In this document: piece by piece, positions 1 through 5,907 of the stretch
Layout of the letters: each line of letters begins with the position of its first letter
Numbering within the stretch: position 1 is the stretch's first letter
Source: Anaerolineae bacterium
GTDB taxonomy: Bacteria; Chloroflexota; Anaerolineae; JAADDB01
Length of the DNA: 5,907 nt
Assembly (NCBI GenBank): GCA_015486895.1
Contig: WFQT01000360.1
Span: 1-5,907, forward strand
Direction: 5' to 3'
Program-made: the position numbers and the translations under genes
Notes under the pieces: model-generated
What the model saw: only the letters and a program-made list of their open reading frames with translations
Told to the model about the DNA's origin: nothing
Databases searched by the model: none

Positions 1-48
1 ATGTAGGTACCAAAGGCGCTAACCACACACAGAATACCGAAGCGATGA

Positions 49-81
49 AGAACAGGCTGTGATATTCTCCCAGCCTGTTCT
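49..81. terminator. 11-bp hairpin, possible terminator of an unseen upstream gene
   Basis: The arm AGAACAGGCTG (49-59) is perfectly complementary to CAGCCTGTTCT (71-81), with an 11-base loop between them. The downstream bases are only mildly T-rich and have no clean T run, so this is not a textbook intrinsic terminator. Its place at the left edge of a gene-free region fits a transcription end for a gene to the left. It could equally be a small palindromic repeat. Confidence 0.3.
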
Positions 82-283
82 CAGTTCCTACCTTTGAGTC
101 TCAATCATTACCTTCTATGGACACGAAGCAAATACGATGGGTTTGAATCCTTTCGCGATTTCCTCCAGTGCAGCCGAGCGGTGACTTTCTTCTCCACAAC
201 TCCCCGGCGAGAGCGCAACAGCTTCAACTTTCTATTCGAATCTCCAGGTACGGCAATGAGTATATCCCATGTAGGTCTCAGTA

Positions 284-360
284 CTAGTACTGGCGACACA
301 TTTTCAGAAATTAGAGTCGCCGCGGGTGCTTGCACGGGCGGAACGCGTCGCCAGTACTAG
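284..360. repeat. Perfect 14-bp inverted repeat around a 49-bp centre
   Basis: CTAGTACTGGCGAC (284-297) is the exact reverse complement of GTCGCCAGTACTAG (347-360). The left arm lies within a tandem AGTACT pair (280-285 and 286-291) that is itself a 12-bp palindrome. GTCGCC occurs once more at 316-321 and offers an alternative pairing for the left arm. I see no direct duplication flanking the outer ends, so there is no sign of target-site duplication. It could be a long RNA hairpin, a protein-binding double site, or the remnant of a tiny mobile element. Confidence 0.55.
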
Positions 361-420
361 GCGTGACATTTATCTCCGGGATAGAATGCTTATTACTATT
401 CAATCTCCCCAACAACTGGA

Positions 421-562
421 CACTGATGACGCTGATTTTCGCTGATCGTTTCTGGTCTATTTGCTTTATCTGCGGATGTCAGCGTGAAATCTGCGATATC
501 TCCGTTCTATTTACTCAAGGCTAAGCAGTTACGAACACTTATAAAAATCCGTGTCATCCGTG
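421..562. repeat. Degenerate ATCNGCG / ATCCGTG short-repeat cluster, likely dispersed intergenic repeat
   Basis: CGCTGAT occurs at 430-436 and 440-446. Its inverted relatives follow: ATCTGCG at 468-474, GTCAGCG at 478-484, ATCTGCG at 489-495 and ATCTCCG at 498-504. ATCCGTG occurs at 547-553 and 556-562. The first and second groups face each other and form an imperfect inverted repeat (about 429-446 against 478-497, roughly 14 of 19 positions pairing). From memory, very similar strings with paired 'CGCTGAT' and 'ATCCGTG' words recur between genes in Chloroflexota and some other bacterial genomes. The repeats are seen directly; the genome-wide family is recollection and inference. Confidence 0.6.
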
Positions 563-592
563 AGCCATTTTCGGGCTAGTTGCCCCCCACCC

Positions 593-621
593 TTGTTTTT
601 CCCACGATAAGCAAGTATACT
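593..621 (+). promoter_or_regulatory. Candidate sigma70-type promoter for the glycosyltransferase-patatin operon
   Basis: A TTGTTT box (593-598; 3 of 6 bases match TTGACA) is followed by 17 bp and then TATACT (616-621; 5 of 6 match TATAAT). Transcription would start near 628, about 50 bases before the ATG at 681. The -35 box is weak, and a second AT-rich word at 625-630 could compete as a -10. The spacing and location support the call moderately. Confidence 0.4.
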
Positions 622-680
622 ACTTATTGTAAACATGGTCTAGTCGAAACGCACAAAGGACAACAAGGAATTCTTTCCCG

Positions 681-1685
681 ATGAAGTTAATAGAGCCGGA
701 AGCAACTGTCATCGTGCCAGCGTACAATGCCGGCGATGCCATTGGCCGCTGTTTAGCAGCGCTACAACAACAGGAAAGCGTTGGACAACTAGAAATCATC
801 GTCGTGGACGACGGATCCAGTGACAACACGGCGGAAATTGCCGCGGCTTATGGCGTAAAAGTCATTCAGCAAATCAACCAGGGGCCGGCAGCAGCCCGCA
901 ACGCCGGGGCCAGAGTAGCTCACGGCAATTTGCTCCTTTTCACCGATGCAGACTGCGAGCCCACACCTAAGTGGGCACATTATCTCATCTCAGCCTTCGC
1001 CGATCCGGAGGTAGTCGGTGCCAAAGGGAGCTATCTCAGCCGGCAACGGGAACTTATCGCTCGCTTCACCCAACTCGAATACGAAGAGCGCTACCGGCAC
1101 ATGAGACATTTCCGTACCATTGATTTCATCGACACTTACAGCGCGGCCTATCGCCGGGAAACCTTCTTGGCTGCCGGCGGTTTCGACACCATCTTTCCGA
1201 GCGCATCGGTGGAAGACCAGGAATTTTCGTTCCGGTTAGCCCGACAAGGACACAAAATGATCTTCGTACCTCAAGCCACCGTTTACCACCGCCACAATAG
1301 CACTCTGCGGCACTACATGCGTCGCAAATTCGGCATTGGTTACTGGAAAGCATTAGTCATGCGACGTTACCCAGAACGGCTAACCCGAGATAGCCACACG
1401 CCAACTTCGGTGCGTGTACAAATGATACTGCTTCCGTTCATACTCGTCGCATTGCTAATTACGCTTTTCAAACCACGAACATGGCGTTTAGGCCTCGCCG
1501 AACTGGCGGCATTCTATGGCACAGACGGCCCTTTCCTCAAACGCATCTGGCAACAGGATAAGTTAGTGGCTGTAGCAGCATTGCTCTTCTTACCTTTGCG
1601 AGCAGCGGCACTAACCAGTGGCTTCCTTTGGGGTAGCATCATCTTTTCTCATCCATCAGCACTGTTCACATTGATTGAGGAGTAA
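681..1685 (+). CDS. Family 2 glycosyltransferase, membrane-anchored
   Basis: This 334-residue protein has a GT-A fold of the GT2 family, which moves a sugar from a nucleotide-sugar donor to an acceptor at the cytoplasmic face of the membrane. Visible marks are VIVPAYNA at 10-17, VVDDGSSDNT at 41-50 (nucleotide binding), the metal-binding DAD at 89-91, and an ED pair at 178-179 in GFD...SVEDQEFSFRL, where the catalytic base of the family lies. Two hydrophobic stretches at about 246-263 and 295-322 probably anchor the C-terminus in the membrane. The ATG at 681 has AAGGA 11 bases upstream (665-669), and the earlier ATG at 634 meets a stop after one codon. The gene ends 6 bp before the patatin gene, so the two are likely one operon. 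Donor and acceptor cannot be read from sequence; a polyprenyl-phosphate, lipid or exopolysaccharide acceptor is a guess from the membrane anchors. Confidence 0.92.
   Translation: MKLIEPEATVIVPAYNAGDAIGRCLAALQQQESVGQLEIIVVDDGSSDNTAEIAAAYGVKVIQQINQGPAAARNAGARVAHGNLLLFTDADCEPTPKWAHYLISAFADPEVVGAKGSYLSRQRELIARFTQLEYEERYRHMRHFRTIDFIDTYSAAYRRETFLAAGGFDTIFPSASVEDQEFSFRLARQGHKMIFVPQATVYHRHNSTLRHYMRRKFGIGYWKALVMRRYPERLTRDSHTPTSVRVQMILLPFILVALLITLFKPRTWRLGLAELAAFYGTDGPFLKRIWQQDKLVAVAALLFLPLRAAALTSGFLWGSIIFSHPSALFTLIEE
1677..1682 (+). promoter_or_regulatory. Ribosome binding site of the patatin gene inside the upstream gene
   Basis: GAGGAG lies over the last two sense codons of the glycosyltransferase gene, with 9 bases between it and the ATG at 1692. 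It is a strong Shine-Dalgarno match. It fixes the patatin start and suggests that ribosomes finishing the first gene can restart on the second. Confidence 0.75.
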
Positions 1686-1691
1686 AGCAAC

Positions 1692-2618
1692 ATGTCAAAG
1701 AACCACCCTTCCAGCCGAAAAATTGCCTTCGCGTTAGGAGGCGGCGGCTCGCGAGGCGCCCTGCAAGTAGGTGCTTTACAAAGCCTCCTTGAACACAACA
1801 TTTACCCGGACATCATCGTCGGTACTTCAATCGGCGGTGCCAATGGCGCTTTTCTCGCTTTAGATCTCTCGTTGAAAAATCTGCGCTACCTGCACCAAGC
1901 ATGGAAAGACGCCATGAATTTGCAGTTGATAGAAGGTAGCCCGCTGCGCATTGGCCTGCGCACTTTGATGAACCGCTTTGAATGGCGGCCTAACAGAAAG
2001 CTGATCCGCTTTTACTACGATCACCTGCCCCGGCCAGACCTGACTTTCGGCGAAGTCACGGCAGTCGATCTCTACATGACAGCAACGGATTTAGTCACCG
2101 GCAATCTTTATCTGTTCGGGAAAGACCCCACAGAGCGGGTTCTCGACGGTCTGGTAGCCACCACTGCCATTCCGCCATGGATAAGGCCGGTTACACGTGA
2201 TCACCACCGCTTCATCGACGGCGGCTTAGTAAGCAATGTTCCTATTCTATCCGCCATTGAGCAGGGCGCAACAACGGTGATCGCTTTAGACTTGAGTAAT
2301 CCACACCGGCTTCAGTTATCAGGAGAGGGCTTCTACCCCTTGTTTGTACAGATGATGACCGTTATCGAGACAAGACAGCGCGTTTTAGAGGAGCAAATAG
2401 CTGCCGAGCGCCACATCCCAGTCTATCGCATACCCCTCTACATTAAAGACGAAGTCCCTATCTGGGACAATAGCCGGGCATTAGAGTTGATGGAGACCGG
2501 TTACGAACTAATGGAAGCATACTTGCGGCAAAACCTTATTCCGATGGAACCTGAGGTACACCACAGCTGGCTAGATTACTTTAAGCGTCGCCCAGCACTT
2601 TTACGAAACAAGGAATAA
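1692..2618 (+). CDS. Patatin-like phospholipase / lipid acyl hydrolase
   Basis: This 308-residue protein belongs to the patatin family, serine hydrolases that use a Ser-Asp dyad to release fatty acids from phospholipids or other acyl lipids. All family marks are intact: the oxyanion-hole loop GGGGSRG at 16-22, the nucleophile elbow GTSIG at 44-48 with Ser46, and DGG at 176-178 with Asp176 as dyad partner. The length fits the compact bacterial single-domain type (RssA/YchK-like size). No signal peptide or membrane segment is seen, so it is probably cytoplasmic or loosely bound to the inner membrane face. It follows a membrane glycosyltransferase by 6 bp and has a good ribosome binding site at 1677-1682. 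Together they may process a membrane lipid or glycolipid; this is inferred from position only. Whether it acts on phospholipid, lysophospholipid or a thioester cannot be told. Confidence 0.92.
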   Translation: MSKNHPSSRKIAFALGGGGSRGALQVGALQSLLEHNIYPDIIVGTSIGGANGAFLALDLSLKNLRYLHQAWKDAMNLQLIEGSPLRIGLRTLMNRFEWRPNRKLIRFYYDHLPRPDLTFGEVTAVDLYMTATDLVTGNLYLFGKDPTERVLDGLVATTAIPPWIRPVTRDHHRFIDGGLVSNVPILSAIEQGATTVIALDLSNPHRLQLSGEGFYPLFVQMMTVIETRQRVLEEQIAAERHIPVYRIPLYIKDEVPIWDNSRALELMETGYELMEAYLRQNLIPMEPEVHHSWLDYFKRRPALLRNKE

Positions 2619-2680
2619 GAAGCAGAAAGGAGCACAACGCTGAGAGAAAGAACAATCGGGCGTTCCCGGCAAGCCTATCT

Positions 2681-2709
2681 TTGACAGGAAAATGACCACC
2701 TGCTAAAAT
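2681..2709 (+). promoter_or_regulatory. Strong sigma70-type promoter of tRNA-Cys
   Basis: A perfect TTGACA (2681-2686), a 17-bp spacer, and TAAAAT (2704-2709; 5 of 6 match TATAAT) preceded by TG at 2701-2702, an extended -10 feature. Transcription would begin near 2716, about 8 bases before the mature tRNA. This near-consensus promoter also shows that the tRNA does not depend on read-through from the patatin gene. Confidence 0.8.
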
Positions 2710-2723
2710 AAGTGCCTAATCGA

Positions 2724-2796
<73 letters not shown>

Positions 2797-2813
2797 TTTC
2801 TTCTCTCCTATCA

Positions 2814-2826
2814 GCGCTAACAGCGC
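2814..2826 (+). terminator. Weak hairpin after tRNA-Cys
   Basis: GCGCT (2814-2818) and AGCGC (2822-2826) can pair over a three-base loop, about 20 bases beyond the tRNA. No T run follows it, and the T-rich stretch lies before it. It may end or process the tRNA transcript, but it is too weak to rule out read-through into the protease gene, for which I see no separate convincing promoter. Confidence 0.25.
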
Positions 2827-2886
2827 CTTGTCTCGCCAATATTACGCTCCCAGCAGCTCCCGTCCTGTTCAGAAAAGGAGTATAAG

Positions 2887-5800
2887 ATGTTAAGAAAGAT
2901 CAGCTTTTATATCCTCGCTTTTCTCTTGATGCTCGCCCTTGCTGTCTACGGCCGGGTTGAAGCCGGGAAACAGCTTGTCATCAAAGGAAGCGGCAACTTT
3001 GCCGTCGGCCGCATCTTAGTCCAGCTCAACCCATCTGCGGTCCCCCGTAGAGATAAACTACTTGCTACCACCGGCCTGCAACTAATCCGGCAAATCCCTC
3101 AACTGCACATCAACGTCATCGCCGTCCCAGCCGGGGAAGAGTTAGCGTGGGCTCAGCGGCTGGCACAGCGACCGGAGGTGTGTTTCGCCGAGCCAGATTA
3201 CCGTTATTACGCGCTTATTACACCGAACGACCCACAATTCCCCCGCCAGTGGAACTTGCGACAAATCAACGGCCCCGCCGGGTGGGACATCAACCAGGGA
3301 AGCAATCAAATCGTCATCGCCATCCTCGACACCGGCATCGACATAGGACATCCCGACTTGACCGACAAAATTGTCGCCGGGTACGACTTCGTTAACCACG
3401 ACGCACAACCGCAAGACGACGAGGGGCACGGCACCCACGTCGCCGGCATCGCTGCCGCCAGCAGCAATAACGGCACCGGCGTCACCAGTGTCGACTGGAA
3501 TGCCCGCATCATGCCTTTGAAGGTCTTAGATGACCAAGGGAGCGGCTGGGCCAGTGACATTAGCGACGCCATCCGTTGGGCCACTGACCACGGAGCAAAC
3601 GTTATCAATATGAGTTTCGGCAGTAGCAGTCCCGCGAATAGCATTGCCTCGGCTATCAACTATGCCCATCAACATAATGTGACCTTGGTTGCTGCCGGAG
3701 GGAATGAATTTAGCAATGGCAACCAAGTGAGTTACCCAGCGGCATTTCCCCACGTCATCGCTGTAGCCGCCACAAATATCAACAACAGCCACGCTTTTTA
3801 TTCCAACACAGGACCTTACGTGGACATTGCGGCACCCGGCGGTGACAATAATGCCCAAATTCTCAGCAGTATCTGGCGAGGTACCGGCGCAGCTTACAAT
3901 ACTATGATCGGCACCTCCATGGCTGCTCCCCATGTCAGTGGCTTAGCTGCCCTCGTCAAAGCGCAGAATCCAAATCTATCGACCGATCAGGTTGAATGGG
4001 CCATCGAAAGCAGCGCCCGTGACTTAGGCGCCATTGGAAAAGACAATGTCTTCGGCTACGGCCAGATCGACGTGGCAGCAGCCTTGCGAGCAGCCGACAA
4101 TTTATCCCCCCTACCAACGCCGACGCCGGCACCTCCCACTCCAACGCCATGGCCCGCCGATGCCTACGAACCAGATAACAATTGCCAGCAGGCCAAGCCG
4201 ATTACCCCCGGCATCGTGCAACATCATAATTTCAATAGCGCTGTTGACGAAGACTGGGTTTCTTTCCCTATCACCCAGCCAGTCAACATTACCTTGGAAA
4301 CCAGCAACTTAGGAACTTCGGGCGATACTATTCTGGAGCTTTATAGCTCAGACTGCCAAACGCGGCTTGGCCGTGATGATGACGGAGGAGATGGCACCGC
4401 CTCTCGCATCACCCAGGCAATGACCCTGACCGGCACTTTCTACGGGCGTGTCCTACCTTACGCCGAAACCAATACCGGAGGGAACAGTGACTATGACCTA
4501 ACCATGACTTCAACAATAAGTCGCACCTGTCTGGTACAAAGTCAACACCCCTACTCAAGTAACTTAGACCAAACCTGGGTGATCACGAACAGCGACAGCA
4601 GCGCTGTTTCCTCAGAGGTGCATTTCAGTCGCATGGAACTGGAAAGCGACTACGACTTCCTGAGCTTAGTAGATAGCCAAAACAATGTCGTTCAACGGTT
4701 AACGGGAACAGCGGGAGGTTTTTGGAGTGAACCGGTGCCGGGGCAAGTGGTACGATTACATATGACCAGCGACGACTCGGTCGTTGGCTGGGGCTTCTGT
4801 GTTGATGCCATCAAAACCGCCGGGCCGGCACCGACCCAGAACAGGGTAAGCATACTGCCGCCGCAGGCCAACCTCCCGTTGGGAGATGTGATGGCTGTTA
4901 CTTTGACGGCGGCTATCAGCGGGCCGGTGGACAGCGCCGACCTGGTGTTGAGTTTCAACCCTGACTTGCTAACAGTTGTCGACGCGAATGGTCAGTCGGT
5001 CGCAGCAATTCAGCCTACAGGCCCACTTACGGAAACACTGCAAAATCAAGTGGACAACGTCCGGGGAAGCATTCTCTTCAGCGCCGGGCGCGCGCCCATG
5101 GCTGCTGCCCCCTCCGGCGAGTTTGACCTGGCGACTTTCTACTTGCAAGGAAGAACACCCGGCCGGGCAGATTTGCGTTTCAACACCGCCACAGCCTTTT
5201 ATTGGCAAGGAACAGCTATCCCCAACGAACGGCACAATGGCACGTACCGGGTAACGGCTCTCATGAATGGGCAGGCCCGTTTGGAGGGGCATAGCACCGC
5301 CCAGCAGGCCGGCCGACCACTGCGACTCTGGGTCGGCAATGGCGCTGCTACCGGCCCAATCACGACAACGATAGACGAGAGCGGCTTCTTCACTGTGCCT
5401 CTCCAAAATCATGGGTTATTCACATTGACTGTCAAAGGGGAACACAGTTTGAGTAACCAACTGCCGGCTGTCACGCTGCCAACGACAACGACAATGGACT
5501 TCGGCGTCCTCAAAGAAGGAGATGCGAACAACGACGACCGTATTATCGGTGCCGACTATTCGTTACTGGTGACCGCCTACGGCAGCAAGCCGGGCAATTC
5601 TCTCTGGAATGCTCGCTGCGACTTCAACGACGATTCTCAGATCGGGATCGCCGATTTTCAACTTCTCGTTCACAATTATGGCCAGGCAGGCCCACAAAAT
5701 GCCGCCAGTAGCGTCAACACATCCCCCAGCAGCGCTACACTTCTTCTTGATAGCGACCGGCAGGCTGTCCAACCGGGGGAGATGTACACCATCACCGTCC

Positions 5801-5907
5801 GGCTCAACAGCCCGACACAGCCGGTAGACGTTGCTGATTTGCGGCTCACCCGCTCAGGCCCCGCCTGGCGTCCCGGCAACAAGATGCAAATCGGGTCCTG
5901 CCTCACC
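2887..5907 (+). CDS. Secreted S8 (subtilisin-like) serine protease with PPC, CUB-like, cohesin-like and dockerin domains; 3' end beyond window
   Basis: The frame runs 1007 codons with no stop and leaves the window. The ATG at 2887 has AAGGAG 6 bases upstream (2875-2880). Residues 1-26 form a signal peptide (MLRK, hydrophobic core, VEA cleavage site), so the enzyme is exported. Residues about 40-112 resemble an inhibitor-I9/fervidolysin-type propeptide. The catalytic domain (about 120-405) has Asp148 (LDTG), His181 (HGTHVAG), oxyanion Asn273 (AAGGN) and Ser344 (GTSMAAP), all intact. A Thr-Pro linker (about 408-421) leads to a PPC-type domain (about 425-540), then a CUB-like domain (about 545-645) with acidic residues E586, D590 and D629/D630 that could bind calcium. 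A cohesin-like domain follows (about 652-795), then a small carboxypeptidase-regulatory-like beta domain (about 797-875) and a dockerin (about 876-935) with two intact EF-hand-type loops, DxNxDxxIxxxD at 879-890 and 912-923. A second cohesin-like domain starts near 945. Its match breaks off near residue 988, suggesting a frameshift. The substrate is unknown; extracellular protein degradation or surface assembly is likely. Confidence 0.93.
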   Translation, partial: MLRKISFYILAFLLMLALAVYGRVEAGKQLVIKGSGNFAVGRILVQLNPSAVPRRDKLLATTGLQLIRQIPQLHINVIAVPAGEELAWAQRLAQRPEVCFAEPDYRYYALITPNDPQFPRQWNLRQINGPAGWDINQGSNQIVIAILDTGIDIGHPDLTDKIVAGYDFVNHDAQPQDDEGHGTHVAGIAAASSNNGTGVTSVDWNARIMPLKVLDDQGSGWASDISDAIRWATDHGANVINMSFGSSSPANSIASAINYAHQHNVTLVAAGGNEFSNGNQVSYPAAFPHVIAVAATNINNSHAFYSNTGPYVDIAAPGGDNNAQILSSIWRGTGAAYNTMIGTSMAAPHVSGLAALVKAQNPNLSTDQVEWAIESSARDLGAIGKDNVFGYGQIDVAAALRAADNLSPLPTPTPAPPTPTPWPADAYEPDNNCQQAKPITPGIVQHHNFNSAVDEDWVSFPITQPVNITLETSNLGTSGDTILELYSSDCQTRLGRDDDGGDGTASRITQAMTLTGTFYGRVLPYAETNTGGNSDYDLTMTSTISRTCLVQSQHPYSSNLDQTWVITNSDSSAVSSEVHFSRMELESDYDFLSLVDSQNNVVQRLTGTAGGFWSEPVPGQVVRLHMTSDDSVVGWGFCVDAIKTAGPAPTQNRVSILPPQANLPLGDVMAVTLTAAISGPVDSADLVLSFNPDLLTVVDANGQSVAAIQPTGPLTETLQNQVDNVRGSILFSAGRAPMAAAPSGEFDLATFYLQGRTPGRADLRFNTATAFYWQGTAIPNERHNGTYRVTALMNGQARLEGHSTAQQAGRPLRLWVGNGAATGPITTTIDESGFFTVPLQNHGLFTLTVKGEHSLSNQLPAVTLPTTTTMDFGVLKEGDANNDDRIIGADYSLLVTAYGSKPGNSLWNARCDFNDDSQIGIADFQLLVHNYGQAGPQNAASSVNTSPSSATLLLDSDRQAVQPGEMYTITVRLNSPTQPVDVADLRLTRSGPAWRPGNKMQIGSCLT

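Larger units (their letters stand above)
1..680. other. Gene-free leader region with several repeat structures
   Basis: No reading frame here looks like a real protein: the open frames are short, have unremarkable composition, overlap on both strands and lack a good ribosome binding site. The region holds a hairpin at 49-81, a 14-bp inverted repeat spanning 284-360, a cluster of short related heptamers from about 421 to 562, and a promoter-like pair at 593-621 in front of the glycosyltransferase gene. Positions 82-283 show nothing I can name. The region may be the junction between an unseen upstream gene and the operon that starts at 681. Confidence 0.6.

Noticed and set aside
3..62. Open frame entering from the left edge and ending in TGA at 60-62, possibly the C-terminus of an upstream gene
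   Set aside because: Nineteen codons without a start or recognisable motif are too few to support a gene. The hairpin beginning at 49 would overlap its last codons, which is not typical for a terminator.
94..360. Open frame of 88 codons on the plus strand, with a 75-codon frame on the opposite strand
   Set aside because: Neither has a convincing ribosome binding site or recognisable motif, the two overlap, and the plus-strand frame runs through both arms of the 14-bp inverted repeat. Both look like chance frames.
573..600. GGGC/GCCC hairpin followed at a distance by five T residues
   Set aside because: The stem has four base pairs, and the T run is 10 bases away and overlaps the proposed -35 box. 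It is too weak to call a terminator.
2657..2668. Small CGGG/CCCG hairpin after the patatin gene as a terminator
   Set aside because: The stem is only four base pairs and no T run follows.
2626..2684. Shine-Dalgarno-like AAAGGAG at 2626-2632, with a CTG 7 bases later and a 14-codon frame
   Set aside because: There is no ATG, GTG or TTG at a suitable distance, and the tiny frame runs into the -35 box of the tRNA promoter. The match is probably chance in a purine-rich stretch.
3142..5772. Many open frames of 60-150 codons overlapping the protease region on both strands
   Set aside because: They lie across a continuous 1007-codon frame with intact protease and dockerin motifs. Their composition (Arg/Pro/Ser-rich, no domains) is typical of shadow frames.

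Overview
The window looks like ordinary chromosome from a Chloroflexota bacterium (Anaerolineae- or Caldilineae-like). That placement rests on protein style: a secreted subtilase with a Thr-Pro linker, a PPC-type domain opening with 'DAYEPDN', and cohesin-like and dockerin modules in one chain. It is an inference, because there is no rRNA or marker gene here. Base composition looks moderate and even, with no obvious compositional island.

Layout. Positions 1-680 hold no convincing gene. This stretch contains an 11-bp hairpin (49-81), a perfect 14-bp inverted repeat (284-360), a cluster of ATCNGCG/ATCCGTG-type short repeats that looks like a dispersed intergenic repeat (about 421-562), and a candidate promoter (593-621). 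Two plus-strand genes follow, separated by 6 bp: a membrane-anchored family 2 glycosyltransferase (681-1685) and a patatin-like phospholipase/esterase (1692-2618). Next is a complete tRNA-Cys(GCA) (2724-2794) with a strong sigma70-type promoter at 2681-2709. The rest is the 5' part of a large secreted S8 protease (2887 to the window end, open at the right edge).

How the genes work together. The glycosyltransferase and the patatin protein are probably cotranscribed and translationally close. They may both act on membrane lipids or glycolipids, but neither substrate can be read from the sequence. The protease is an independent extracellular multidomain enzyme: signal peptide, inhibitor-like propeptide, catalytic domain, PPC domain, CUB-like domain, cohesin-like domain, small beta domain, dockerin, and the start of a second cohesin-like domain. 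The last 40-57 bases of its reading frame stop resembling a cohesin, while another frame resumes the resemblance, so a frameshift or assembly error near 5850-5866 is possible.

I found no CRISPR array, insertion sequence, toxin-antitoxin pair or defence locus. The most interesting items are the upstream repeats, the cohesin-dockerin-cohesin layout within one protease, and the suspected frameshift.
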